Translations under genes and position numbers: made by a program | The notes under the pieces: model-generated | What the model was told of the DNA's origin: nothing | The model's input: only the letters and a program-made list of their open reading frames with translations | Databases searched by the model: none | Source of the DNA: Macrolepiota albuminosa | Taxonomy: Eukaryota; Basidiomycota; Agaricomycetes; Agaricales; Agaricaceae | Assembly: GCA_027475525.1 (NCBI GenBank) | Contig: JAMWFC010000100.1 | Location: 434,001-498,000 of the forward strand | Direction of reading: 5' to 3' | Length of the DNA: 64,000 nucleotides | Shown: positions 21,686 through 33,640 of the stretch, piece after piece | Position numbering within the stretch: position 1 is the first letter of the stretch | Layout: each line of letters begins with the position of its first letter

Positions 21686-23311
21686 ATGTCCTCGCAATAC
21701 AATGATCTCGATTCTCTGCTTCGGAAGGGCCCACCGGAAGGAGCCCCAGGATTTGAAGAACTGCTTTCTCGGAGAATCACCTGGTGGGACTCAGGTCGCG
21801 TCAGGTCGTGGTTTCTTGAACATGGTTACACTTTGTATCATCGGCATCAACGTAAAAGCGATGATATTGTCGTTGAAATGTATCCGCCAGGTGCGAAAGC
21901 ACAAGAGACTGTTTTTCCCTATCCATATGAAGGGGGTTATCACGTTGGCATTAGAAACATTACTCCTGAAGGATTCCCGCCTTTTCACGCATACACTGGT
22001 CATCGGGTACGTCCCTTGCGATCTTTTCTCTTTCTTTCTTTCTTTCTATCTTCTCTTATCTTATATTCACAACCACGTTGATCTTTCTCCTGGGCTGGCA
22101 GGCCACTATTAGTTTTGCTCAAGATCAGTGCGGGCGTCACGTTGCAGTGAAAGCAATACTCAACGACAGTGAAGAGTTTCGTGTTCTAAAATACCTTCAG
22201 AACCAAGGAGTACCGCGCTCCATCAATGACTTTAGTAATGTGATACCAGTTCTGGATCTTCTTCCGTACGAAGGACATTGGCTTGCTATCATGCCTAGGT
22301 AAGGGTATCATCCATGAATGGACAGTTCGCTTACCGAGAGCTCACGAATAAGGTGGGGTACGATACCTCTCGGTCCTTCTCTCGAAAGGATACATGAAGT
22401 TTTTCATTTCATACACTGTCTATTAACGGTGCAGTTTTAACACCCTTCACTGAACCGGTCCTTATTCTGGTGTCAGGGACTATCCTTCCTTCATGAACAC
22501 AGAATATTTCATGGGGTACGTAGTCATGTTCACGGTTCGATTTCCTCTAATAAGTCTTCGGCCCAGGACATTAAGACAAGCAACATTCTAATCAATCATC
22601 TTGACAGAGACTTTCTCGACAGAAACAACCGCTTTCGCCGGTCGCTACGCTCACAAGGTAAACTGACTTACGCGCTTTGTGACTTCGATGGTTCAACAAT
22701 ATTTCCGCCGACAATGTCTTTGGACGAGTGTCGTCTCCCCAGCTATATAGCTTTTAACACGTTGTGTTTTCAAGCCCCAGCGGATACATCTCAGGGCGAG
22801 TTTGACTTTAACCCATTTGCCTTTGACGTCGGGATGCTAGGCGTCTTGTTCTGTCACCAGTTTCAAGTAAGCCAGGTTTTAAAACTCCTCCACCTGCTCT
22901 AATAGTAATTTTTTTCAGTTTCTGACGCGGACTGTTCCCATGCTGGCACCCTTGTTCGACAAGATGACAACTCGATACATTGAGCGGCGTTTCAAAGCCT
23001 CAGAAGCCTTACAATTTTTCGAACAAGAGGTCCTTCCGCAAACACCTAAACGCAAACTCGACTCTTTGATACCTCTACCCATTGGTACCGATTCGTCGTA
23101 TGATACCTACGATCGTTGGGTCGGCCTTGATCCCGCTTTTGTGAACAAATGGGCAGCTTTCCGTGAGCCTCCTGTTCCGCCATACCTTCAATTTTTTCGG
23201 CGTATCTGTGAATATTCATTGGTATTCGACATCGTTAGCAGCATACGCCGAGTCGCTCGATTTTTCCGCGTCCGCATAACATTCTTCCAGAGATTATTTC
23301 ATCCTCAATAG
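21686..23311 (+). CDS. Protein-kinase-like protein, six exons
   Basis: Exons: 21,686-22,006; 22,102-22,298; 22,353-22,428; 22,477-22,515; 22,567-22,866; 22,919-23,311, giving about 441 residues. Introns of 48-95 bp start GT and end AG; the third (GTGCAG) is the least certain. Kinase features in order: VAVK (the ATP-binding lysine) in exon 2; LSFLHEHRIFHGDIKTSNIL, the catalytic loop, with HGD for HRD, across exons 4-5; LCDFDGS in place of DFG; FDVGMLG for the helix-F aspartate; then a basic, hydrophobic C-terminus (YLQFFRRICEYSL, IRRVARFFRVR). The catalytic D and the DFD aspartate are kept, so activity is possible, but the DFG glycine is shifted and no APE is clear. Such divergent kinases are numerous in mushrooms; the substrate is unknown. 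It is the best host gene here. Confidence 0.8.
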
Positions 23312-23516
23312 TGGCTGCATACGTCTTCTCGCGTGTCCATACATGTCAGTTTCGTGGTCATCGTTGGGTGATTGTTGGGTGATGGCTACGCTCTCTGAGA
23401 TACGACGGGCCTACAAGTTTTCGACCGCTGTTTTCGCAAATTTTTGTTAGACAGCAAAATAGATTTTTCTTTATTTCGTGTCCCTCTCCCCGAGACAGGG
23501 ATTCGAGATAGGCGTA

Positions 23517-24344
23517 TTAATGGTTACAAGGGCTGTCCTGACCTTCACAAGGTTGACAAAGATCAGGTGGGTATGGGGTTTGTGACAGAATCTCTTCTGT
23601 GGAAATGAACAAAGGTGGCAAATCGTCGTCTGCCGTCTCCTCTGCTGCAGGAATGAACAAAGGAGGCAAAGAATCGTCATCCATCTGCCCTTCCACAGGA
23701 GGGATACCCTCTAAGTCAGGGTCACTAATGGATGGATTAGGGATATCCACCTGGTTGTCGTCAGTTTCCCCCAGCTCCATGAATGTCCAGCGGATATGAG
23801 CTGCTGGGACGGAAGGAAGTTGGGATGCTGGTTGAATCACCATGCGAGAGGGTTCCATTGTAGGGCCATACACCAGTCCAGGTTTACTCTGACTGTAGAG
23901 GTGGTGGAATGGATGTTGTGGGTTCGAGGGTTTGATATGCGTCAAGGATGGCCATTGGGGAGAGTCGACATCGGGGAGAGTAGTAAGATGGGCCATGGAG
24001 AGGCAGTCTTGAGGGCCAGGCTGCTCACCATCAATACTGTTGGTATGGGACTCAATGCCTGTCAATTGGCCCATCTGAGCAGGATCCACAGACCTCGCAA
24101 TGGAACTAACAACGGAAGCAGCAATGGACTTGCTGCCAGCAAACAGACGGATCATATCGTTGGCCATTGGGACATGTTCCATCCTATCAAGTGACCGCCA
24201 CTTGTCTAGGGCTCGAAGCGTCCGCTGGTGGCCCCTGGCAGATCCGCTACCTGCAAACACATGAAGCAAATCGTCTGGTGGTGGGACGGACACCAATCCA
24301 TCAGCAGATGGCAATGTCATGGGCAGCCAGCGGTTGCATGCCAA
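23517..24344 (-). CDS. Hypothetical protein, 5' end cut by an LTR
   Basis: An open frame of 275 codons that begins only 5 bp from the family-A LTR at 24,350-24,523. It has no ATG at its beginning; the first Met is LPMTLPSADG, about nine codons in. It contains two related segments (DDLLHVFAGSGSARG and NDMIRLFAGSKSIAA) and near the end a repeated acidic motif (DDDSLPPLFIPAAEE and DDDLPPLFISTEE). CpG is not depleted. It converges with the kinase gene. It may be a host gene that lost its 5' end to the retroelement, or sequence carried by one. No family recognised. Confidence 0.45.
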   Translation of the reverse strand: MACNRWLPMTLPSADGLVSVPPPDDLLHVFAGSGSARGHQRTLRALDKWRSLDRMEHVPMANDMIRLFAGSKSIAASVVSSIARSVDPAQMGQLTGIESHTNSIDGEQPGPQDCLSMAHLTTLPDVDSPQWPSLTHIKPSNPQHPFHHLYSQSKPGLVYGPTMEPSRMVIQPASQLPSVPAAHIRWTFMELGETDDNQVDIPNPSISDPDLEGIPPVEGQMDDDSLPPLFIPAAEETADDDLPPLFISTEEILSQTPYPPDLCQPCEGQDSPCNH

Positions 24345-24349
24345 GAAGC

Positions 24350-24523
24350 TGTAACCTCGGGTTACGAGTTAGAACTATCTGTGTGTATCACACCGTGCTA
24401 AATCAGACTGCAATATCGGATTTGACTAGTACTTAGTGTGAAAACAAGATGTTATCTTACGTAATACTCTATGAAATGATTATAGCATCGTAGACGCTAG
24501 TAACACGGGTGAACTCCATTACA
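24350..24523 (-). mobile_element. Family-A 3' LTR
   Basis: On the minus strand it runs from TGTAATGGAGTTCACC to CCCGAGGTTACA, 174 bp, and matches 42,901-43,073 and 54,724-54,896. Next to it on the minus strand are the purine tract (24,531-24,526) and the stem-loop (24,553-24,536). Confidence 0.85.
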
Positions 24524-24535
24524 TACCCCCCAATG

Positions 24536-24553
24536 AGACCGAATACTCGGTCT
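24536..24553 (-). promoter_or_regulatory. Stem-loop beside the polypurine tract
   Basis: On the minus strand AGACCGA and TCGGTCT pair perfectly over seven positions with a GTAT loop, four bases ahead of the G-run that abuts the LTR. In the complete element (54,694-54,711) one pair is U.G. Confidence 0.55.
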
Positions 24554-25250
24554 TAGGAAGGGAGGTGGAGGGAGATAAAGGATGCACGAAAGTGCAAACA
24601 ACAGATGACTAACACGCGTATCGTGTTGCTGCAAGGCGTTAGTAGCTATCCGCAGTGTAGATGTGTCTCCCGGACACAATAGGAAACTGTCCTTATCAGA
24701 CAAGGGCGCAGGTTGCACCAGCAGTGGATGGAACATGTTTATATATATATAAAAAAAAAGACAAAAAGATTGATCCCTCCTCTGGGTCCACTGTATCTAC
24801 ACGCGACTCTAAGTGCGTTTCAGCTGGAATGGTTCGAGTGAAATACTCGGAGGTACCTACACAACAAAATATGGGTCTAAGACCCGTTTGATGATGTCCC
24901 CGCAACTGTGCCTGTCTCAGTCACCATTGACTCCCCCTCCAGTGCGACGTTAATTGTGGGAGGGGGAGGCACTGATTCTGTCCCTGGTGGGGTGATAGGC
25001 CCCTTGACTACAGGCGTGTCTACCACCATAGAATCAGTTAGTGCGACGTTAATCGCTGAAACATTGGTGGGTAGCGTACCATGCGCCGCCGCGTGTGGTA
25101 TGAGATTGACCCGGCTTGGGCCTGCATCAGCTGCAGACATGTTCTGCACTGCCAGGCACTTTAGAAGGTGGACCTGGTTCGGGTCCATGCCAATGAGGTA
25201 GTAGAGGCCATTGGCCTCAGGGTTCTCGGGGAGACAACTTTCTTCATCGT
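24554..25250 (-). pseudogene. 3' fragment of a family-A element (end of extra ORF)
   Basis: The ORF at 25,188-24,877 starts MDPNQVHLLKCLAVQNMSA and ends TETGTVAGTSSNGS. It matches the C-terminus of the extra ORF at 54,050-54,350, including the PPTINVAL/PPAINVAL repeat. The 3' untranslated part also aligns. Homology ends at about 25,250, within KHDEESCLPENPEANG, so the element is 5'-truncated. Confidence 0.8.
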
Positions 25251-25967
25251 GCTTAATGATTGATGCACACTTGGTTGCTTAAATTTGCTGATCTTCTGGG
25301 TTTGAAAATGGTCAGATACTAAACACATGGAATTGCTGCATCTTACTAAGCTACTTATGACTGCAATTACCTTGAGTAAAGCATACTCCATACTATACAT
25401 AAATCATTTAGTTGAATATTAGTGAAAACTCCAGAGAATATTTCCATTCTATGAGTGTGTTCCTAATCACCACATGGCTTTTCACATTCCAGAGTTTAGA
25501 AAGCTCTATGGTCTTGTCCATGGATGGCAGGCCTTTCTAATTTGAACATGCAATTGGTCAGTTGCAATAGCTTTCAACTGATTTTAAGAAATGTAAATCC
25601 TCTGCCTATTCTATGTCAAGCTGATTCTAACTTGAGAAAACTAGATGAATATAAAGAAATGATACTTCAATCCTGGCATAAAGCTGCCAACTTGAAAGGC
25701 TTATTTTTCAAGAAAAGTTGTCTGCAGGTTGTTAAGGAGTGCCTCAAATTCTTTCAAGTTCTAGTTCAGCCTCAAGCTTGTGGCATACTTGCAACCAAGC
25801 ATGATGATGCAGTTATCTTTCAAAATTTGGAAAAAAAGGTAGAGTCTTTTGATGAGGATTTAGATGTCAAAGTAAAAACTGCTTCCATTGAATGTATAGA
25901 TGCAATTAAACATGCTGATCCATATTGTAATGGATTGTCACATGTCAAGGATGCTATTAGCACAACT
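25251..25967 (+). other. AT-rich stretch with one unrecognised ORF (25,524-25,982)
   Basis: CpG-poor sequence between two family-A remnants. The ORF of 152 codons is Lys/Leu-rich (for example LKGLFFKKSCLQVVKECLK), with helical character. Its last codons run into the truncated LTR, so its end is not native. No family recognised; it could be a fragment of an old transposon protein. Confidence 0.3.
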
Positions 25968-26172
25968 TACAGTATTATATAAGATAACATCTTGTATTCA
26001 CTCTAGTACTAGGCAAATCCAATACTGCAGTCTGATTTAGCACTGTGTGATCCACACAAGACAGTTTTAGCCCATAATCAATGGTTACATTTTTTTAAAT
26101 CTTCTGCTATTGGCTTTAGACTCTAGGCTTGTTACTGACTAGGCAACTCATCACAAAACCTCTTGATTTCTG

Positions 26173-29100
26173 TTGGCATCATGTCAAAAATGTGCTTCTA
26201 TGACTGGCCCTCTTGATCTGGACCCTCCTTTCCCAGCCTCAGATACAGGTAATCCACTTGTGTCTCAAGCTGTCAAGACCCAACCCATGTCTACTTACCA
26301 GCCCCTGCCAAAGCAGGATGAAAAGTTACCTCACAATGTTAGCACAAGCTTTGGAATGCCAGCTGGGCTATCCATATCACAGATGATGTCCATTGTACGG
26401 CCTGGTGGTAAACCAGGGGAGAGATCCATGGTCTCAGGAGTGTCGCTACCAGCAAGCCAAATGCCCTCACTGATGTACTCAGTATTGCCTGAGAGCTCAT
26501 CAGCTTAGTCTGAAGGTCAACCAGACCTTACCTGTCAGAGGACTCCTCATTCCTTTCTTCTTTCACTCTTTATTCCTTCACTCTCCTTTCATTCACTTCC
26601 TTATTTCTTCTATCATTTTCTCATTTTGCTGTCATTCTTTCACTCTTTATTCCTTCACTCTCCTTTCATTCACTTCCTTATTTCTTCTATCATTTTCTCA
26701 TTTTGCTGTCACTACTTTTTCAACACTATCTGTTAGTACTATTCTCAGTGCTCTGGTTCTTTAGCTATCACTCAGACAAGTGTGGGCCCTTCAGCACCGC
26801 TCAAGACTGCTTATATAAGCCGGAGTTTGCCTTTCTGACTTCTAAAGTCCAGAGTTTTCCTCCCTTGTTTGCACAGTTGTTTGGTTAGTCAATTTTCGAG
26901 TTTTTAAGGTTTTGTTGTACTGTACAGTTGTTTCCCACACTTTAGAAGCCCCAGAAGCATCCAACCTGGCATAGGAGTTTTTAAGGTTTTGTTGTACTGT
27001 ACAGTTGTTTCCCACACTTTAGAAGCCCCAGAAGCATCCAACCTGGCATAGGGAATCCCTAGACTTGTTTTCTTTGGATCTCCCTCTGCCAGGTGAGTAG
27101 TTATTATGATATTGTCAGTACATACTCTAATACACTTTGGATCTCCCTCTGCCAGCTGTGTGACTAAGCCACAGCCTCTAGAGGTTGCCCTTACATTACC
27201 CAGTATTCAGAGATGGTGCAAGGCAGCACCTTTGCACATAGCACCCCATTCTGAACTGCGCCAACTGAACAGCATTTGGAGTACATGGTAGACGCTGCCA
27301 CTGAACCAGGACTGTTGTTGTTGATGACACATGGACCAAAGCAAGGATCAACTATAGTGGTCAGTAGGGAGGATGACAATGTTGTATGGCCAGGAAAGGT
27401 GCCATTGGTGCCTAGAACTCAGGAGTTGCATGGAAGGGTTAGCAAACAGCCACAGGTGAGGCATAAGGCCTCAGGAGAGTTCTGGACTTAGAGTCCAAAC
27501 TGGAGTCCTCAGATGATGAGGAAAGTAAGAGGTCACATTTGACCCTGTCTATCCAGTTACAGCTGGTACTGGACCAATACCCACCAGTTGCAAAGGAATC
27601 AATGCAAAAGCATCTACAGTTATTGGCTACTAGGAGCCACGATGTATCTCATGCAGATTTGACTGAATATATCAAACTATTTGTGCATATTTTTGAACTC
27701 AAAGTGGTGGAATACCTCAAGAGCAAAGTGGCATGAGGGTCAGCAATCTCAATGGCCATTCTGGCCAATTCAGTGGAATGTGAAATGAGTATGTGCTGCC
27801 AAGCACCATTGATTGCAGATGCAATGGAATTGCTGAATGCACTCTGTCAGGCCAATGAGTCTCAGCAAGACTATGTCAGGCATCAGAACACCGCAAACCA
27901 TCAATGCAATGTCAGCAGAGTGCCTCAGCAGGCATTATCTGAAGTAGAGACTGTGACAATGACTTCAGCAGAGCCAGAGGCACTACTTGCTGTGCAAGAG
28001 GTTAAGACACCTCAAAAGCAAGTCACTATCAAAGAAGAGGTGGACAAAGTCCACATTCTTGAGGAGCAAACACAACCATGATGCATGATATGATGCGTCC
28101 ACCTGGTAGACAACTGGAATAAACATGTCAATTACCAGAGGATGTGCAACCAGAACTTGTGCAATCATGGTGAGTCATTGATGACCAGGAGATAGCCTTT
28201 GAAGAGCGTGAAGGTGTAACACCTGTTGATGATATGTGGTGACAATTTGCTGCTCAAACTGCTGAACCAGACAGAGATCTGGAGGGTAGTAATGATAGTA
28301 GTGATCACTATGATAGTGTAATGGTGACAGGCAGGCTGGTAGACCACCAGCAGATTAAGAGGTGAGGCAACAGCCTACCCCACAGCCAGAAAGAATAGCC
28401 AACAAACATCTATTTTGCAGTCCTTGGGCATTCTCAATGCCCACACCTCATGATTTGCATGAAAATATACCTGAAATCAATCAGGCAGTCCAGATCTATA
28501 TGGATCATATGCATGACCACCTCAATCAACTGGTGGATGACTCTTTTGGAGTCAGGTTTAAATTTCTTGCCAGAGTAAGTCACTGCAAATCTGATGATAA
28601 GCATATTCATGCATATGCTGGAGGGCATAGGTTCTCTCAGCTGGAGAACTGGGCCATGGACATCTGTTATCATCTGGCAGCCTGCTGCTATGGTGGAGAT
28701 GACATGGACCAGGAAAGAATATTTGTGTTACACAAATTTATGGAAGGAGAGGCTCAGAATTGGTTCTGCCACCATGTCCTTCACATCAATTGCAATAAAT
28801 CACATTGGACATTGAAAGACATTCTGATAGAACTGTATAATTGTTTTGTCAATGCTGTGACTATGCAGGAAGCTCAGAATGCCTTTAAAAAGGCAGACTA
28901 TGACACCAAGACTGGCATCCAGACATTCTATGATGACCTGGTGGGTCATGTGCAGAATATGGCCATCTATTTAGATGAATACACTATTTGTGAGACATTC
29001 CTGGATAGAATATCTGCAGATATGAGGAGAGCATTGATATGCAATGACAATTTGTCTTCAGAGGTCAATACCATGACCGAGTTCTTGACGTATGCTATTC

Positions 29101-30226
29101 ATTATGAGCAGTTGACATAGACTGCAAATCATTAGGAACAGTGTAGTTCATGCTGAGGGCCTGTGAACCGTCAGGCAGTGAAAGTGGGAACCTTTCTTGC
29201 CAAATAGTTGGAGATGGAGAACAATTGTGATCTGTGATTTGTTGTCTACAAGACAATTCCTGGAGGCCAACGGCCTTGACCAAAACCTGCTGAATACCTG
29301 CCAGCAACAGATAGTCAACCCTCTTTGGGTCAAAACCAAGTAGCAGCTAGAGGGGGTGTAGCACCTGCAATGTGTATGGTGAGCAAACCCAATGGAGTTG
29401 CCGGAGATCTCTCCGCATGCTACAACTGTGGGAGGGTTGGACATTTCACTAAGGAATGCCCTGCTCCTCCTAAGGCATATATCTGGGCAGCCCATATAGC
29501 TGCAGCTCCTAGTGAGGTTGTCAGTGATGACAAGGACAACAATGTCATCAAAGAGGCAGAGGTAGAGTCACAAGTAGAGGCTGATGGCTTGGAAGTGGAT
29601 GACACTGAAAGCATTCAGATTGATGGCAACAAATACATTGCAGTGGATGTGTATGACAGTGACTACTACACTTGTGATGACAAGGACAAATACCTATTTG
29701 CACTGACAGAGTGCCATAGAGATCAATGCGTCTGAATGAGATATGTTACCCTGCAGAAGGCAACTAATAAGTTGCAGCAGCCACATTATACTCCTGAGGA
29801 GAAGGAGTGCTTGGTCACCTATGTTGATGTCAATGGACATCTGGCCTAGACTCTGTGGGACTCAGGGAGTATCACTACAGACATTAGGCCCTAGTTTGCT
29901 CACATGTTCATGAGTTGGAAGAGCCATTGATGCTCTAGTTGGGGACCATAGGAAGCCATGCCATGGTGCAGTTTGGTGCTGAAGTAAGGATAGAGATGTC
30001 AGGGATGTTGACCAAGGAGTATGTGAACATAGCAAATTTTGATCACTACAATATGATCATTGGTATGCCATTTATGTGTAAGAACAAGGTGTCCTTGGAC
30101 TTTGTGAATAATATGGTTGTTGTGAATGGTATGTCTATGAAGGTGGAGAAAGTTGTGTTAAGCAACACAGACAGTTGCTTGAGGCACTATTGCACAACAG
30201 AAAAGCAGCACGATAAATGCAACTGA
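26173..30226 (+). pseudogene. Decayed gag-protease
   Basis: Segments match the gag of the intact element: 26,200-26,510 (N-terminus), 27,270-28,080, 28,362-29,120 (capsid region with NWAMDICYHLAACCYGGDD and NWFCHHVLHIN), a zinc knuckle CYNCGRVGHFTKEC at about 29,418-29,460, and protease (LWDSGSITT near 29,855; NFDHYNMIIG). Many stops and some indels. It ends at TGA (30,224-30,226) followed by CTA and a hairpin, as in the intact copies. Confidence 0.82.
26533..27195 (+). mobile_element. Solo LTR, family C
   Basis: It runs from TGTCAGAGGACTCC to TTGCCCTTACA, with TTACC on both sides (26,528-26,532 and 27,196-27,200), a perfect 5-bp target duplication. Its 663 bp contain two exact 77-bp duplications (26,564/26,641 and 26,898/26,975), so the true length is about 509 bp. 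Confidence 0.9.
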
Positions 30227-32510
30227 CTAAATGGTTGCAAGAGAGCAACTGTATAGGAGGTGGAAGACAAGCAAGTCCTATCAGAAAGCCTGCTGGCAGA
30301 CTCACCAGTTATTATGATGTCTGAAGAAGAGTTTTGAGGAACTCTGAAGAAAGGGAAGTACCTGGATGTGGTTGAGTATACAAATGGAAAGTCTAAGCAG
30401 GCTATACAGCATAAGAATGAGCATGGTAAACACGTGGTGGAGTCGCTAGAATGCCAGCTGACTAGCTCTTGAGTGAGGGTGGAGGATCTTGTCAAGGACA
30501 AGGTATATAGTATGATGGGAACTGTGGAAAGCACAAGGTAACTAATGGATTGACCAGTGCCTCAGTCAGGAGTGCAATGGGTATATGACCCATGAATGCC
30601 ATGAGAGTGGAATGAGTTAGTAGTGTCAATGGTGACACATACTATGGAAAGAGTGCAGTCAACTCAGATGGGAGAAGTATATTGTCACGCACAAGAGGAT
30701 AAGATTTCTAAAACATCAGATATTGTATTTGACAAGGTATTGCTGAAAGCAAAAAGTGTGCAATTATTGTCAAATACAACAAGAATAGCAAGGAGGCAAC
30801 CAGTTGTAAGGTTGAATCCAGGGGATCTTACAAAAGAGCACGTACATGCCTTATGGAAGCAATTTGAACCAAAGGTTCAGCTGTATATAGCATGTGTATC
30901 AAAAGGAAAAGATAAAGCTATGAGCCTTACAGAGGAAGATATTCCTCAATTGCACCAGCAATGGCAACAGGAGTTTGCTAATATCGTCAACAGGACAAAG
31001 GAAGAACTTCTATCATAGAGGGAGGTTAATCATGAAATTAACCTCATTGATGATAATAAGCAGTACAAGTACCATTTGCCTCACTGTCTGCAAGTACTGC
31101 AGGATCAGCTTTATGAAAAGACAAACAGATATATAAATGCAAAGTGGTGGAAACCACAACTAGCAGTGCAAGCTACACTTTTACTGCGTATTTTCAAGAA
31201 GAATGAGACATTACAAACTGCATTGAATGCATGACAGCACAATGATAATACAGTCAAAGATGTAATGCCTCTTTCAGATCAGGAAGTCATATGCAAAGAT
31301 GTCACTATAGTAAAATATAGGTCAAAAATCTACCTAACAGATGCATATGAACAGGTTCACATACAAAAGCAGATATACCAAAGATGCTGTTTTTGTCCCT
31401 GATGGGGACATTTGTGAGCAATATTATGCAAATTGGTGACTGTAATGCACCAGCAACATTCCAGAGGTTAATGACCTCCATCTTTTGAAACATAATTGGG
31501 AAGTTGATGCATATTTATTTAGACAATATATTCATCTTTTCAGATTCCATTGAGGAGCATGAGCAGCACTTACAAGTCATATTTGAATGACTATGTAAGG
31601 CCAGCCTCTACCTCAAATAGAAGAAGTGTGAGTTGTATGCACCTAGTATAGACTGTTTCAGTCATGTCATTGACGAGAAGAGTATTCATCCTGACACAGA
31701 TAAACTCAATCTAATTCAAGAGTGGCATACTCCATGCACATATAATGATATCCAGCAATTTGTTGAATTAGTGAACTATATTGGTAACTTTTTGCCAGAT
31801 ATCATGTCGTACACTGGGCCACTAATGGCCATGACTCAGAATGGATCCTCTTTTCACTGGAGACTACTGCATCAGCAGTGCTTTGAAATGATTAAGTGCA
31901 TTTGCACAAAGACACCAGTGATTCAGCCAATTGATTTATGAATTGACAAGCTCATTTGGCTCATATGCAACACATCAAAGACAGGGGTTGGGGCCATGTT
32001 TGGCCAAGGTAAAATGTGGCAAACTTGCTGACTAGTGGGATTTATGTCCCATAAGTTCACTGCTGCACAGCAAAACTATGCAGTACACGAGTTAGAAACA
32101 TTTGCTAGCTTAGAAGCCCTCCTTAAGTAGGACGATAAATTGATGGGACATAAGATCCATATCATCACAGATCACAAAGCACTTGAGTTTTTCAAGACTC
32201 AAGTGCTCTTATCACTGTGACAACATCGCTGGATTAACTACATGTCACAATATCAGTTTAACATCACCTATGTAAAAGGTGAATTAAACAAAGTAGCAGA
32301 TTGCCTGTCTCAATATTTTGAGAGCAATACTCAAGATGACATCCATGATGCGCATGATTATGTCCAGGCAAACAAACACATCAACCCACAGGGCAAAGAC
32401 TTGCCCTTGCATAGGTTCCATAAAATCAAGAAACATACAGTTGAGCTATATGCCATATGAGCACAGAAATCATGTCGCAGCAAGCGACTGCAAGTTTCTG
32501 GGGTAAGGGA
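30227..32510 (+). pseudogene. Decayed pol (RT and RNase H)
   Basis: RT segments: TDAYEQVHIQK near 31,340, NIMQIGDCNAPATFQRL near 31,430, YLDNIFIFSD near 31,520 (YLDD has become YLDN), YNDIQQFVELVNYIG. RNase H: ICNTSKTGVGAMFGQG and ITDHKALEFF near 32,165. Stops are numerous. At the codon where the intact copy has TGA at 49,402, this copy has CAA, and both could come from CGA. Confidence 0.8.
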
Positions 32511-33299
32511 CTTAGTCCAGAGATCGGGCAAAGTCAAAAGGGATGAGGGGTTAGGGTCAAGTTGAGAATTGGGCGTTCCAAGACAAGACTAGGTCAGTAA
32601 AACTTAAGTCACAAAGTGTGTACCAATCTTAAGAGCATACAAACAAGTTGAGCATGCCAGTCAAGCATGCCAGTCAGTGCATACTGGTCAATCAAAAAAG
32701 CATGCAAACAATCAATGTAATATCAAGACTAAAGTATAACAAGTGGATATCTACTCTTTAAATACTGGTGGGGGCTACTCCAGGTTCCTGAGAAGTTCCA
32801 GGGTGTCTGGGGCACTTCTGGGAGTTAATGGATGACAGCAGAAGGCAATAAAACTGTATACTGGAGATTGCAGATGTGGAGCGCATGATTAATTGGCACA
32901 GAAGGATGGCCCTGATATGTGATGCGTGATAGCTGGGGTAATTGACATGATCCAATGATTGATTGTCATGCTATGGCTAGTCCTGGGGTCTGTAATGCAG
33001 GGCTGTCAGGAGGTGCAGCATGATGGTGGGGTTTGATGCATATGACAGCAGTGGAGGCGGTCCTGATGGTGGGGGTTGTATTGTGGAGTTGGCAGGGGAG
33101 TCCCAGATGGGGTTCTGGGAGTGTCCTGGGGTGGTTCTGGATGGGAGGGGTCATGACATTCACCAAACCTTGCTGTTTAACTTATTTTTGATTTGTTCTC
33201 TAAGACCTGCTCAGAACTCCCTCAACATACTTAGCATGCCCAACGCATATTATTTCTGGTTAGGAGCTGTAAACTGTATCTGCTACTGACCAACTTTTG
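32511..33299. other. No recognised gene
   Basis: A G-rich, CpG-poor stretch with short internal repeats (aagcatgccagtca). It carries only short frames without motifs, probably old repeat DNA. Confidence 0.4.
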
Positions 33300-33640
33300 G
33301 GCATCATCAGTGCTAGGTTTTTACCTTTTCCCTTTGGCACATATGGTATGTGTAGTTGAACCTTTGGTTCAAATTGCTCTCATAAGGCACATACATGCTC
33401 TTTTGTGAAATCTCCAGAATTCAACCTTATAACTGGTTGCATCCTTACCATTCTTGTTGTCTTTGATAATGATTGCACACTTCTTGCCTTCAGCAATATC
33501 TCATCAAATGTTATATCTGATGATTTAGAAATCTCATCCTCCCATGCATAACAGTATATCTTTCTAGTCTGAGTTGATTGTAAAATCAGCAAGACTTGCA
33601 TATTTTGGGATATTGCAATGCTGTCCATGGCCATATTGTT
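33300..33640 (-). pseudogene. Fragment of family-A pol N-terminal region
   Basis: On the minus strand QTRKIYCYAWEDEISKSSD and KARSVQSLSKTTRM match QTGEVYRQAREDKISEAVD and KARSVQSSSSTTRV of the intact element (about 47,735-47,860), followed by the counterpart of LNPGDLTEEHVRAL and, in the complement, gaacctttggttcaaat. Short, decayed and isolated. Confidence 0.7.

Larger units (their letters stand above)
25968..32510 (+). mobile_element. Old, CpG-stripped copy of family-A Gypsy element
   Basis: It follows the intact element from within the 5' LTR (25,968-26,089, corresponding to 42,950-43,073) through gag, protease, RT and RNase H to about position 49,570 of the intact copy, where homology stops. 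A family-C solo LTR (26,533-27,195) is inserted. Differences are overwhelmingly C to T or G to A at former CpG; for example the intact gacgaggtcgtaaggc reads gacaatgttgtatggc. Integrase, extra ORF and 3' LTR are absent. Confidence 0.88.
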
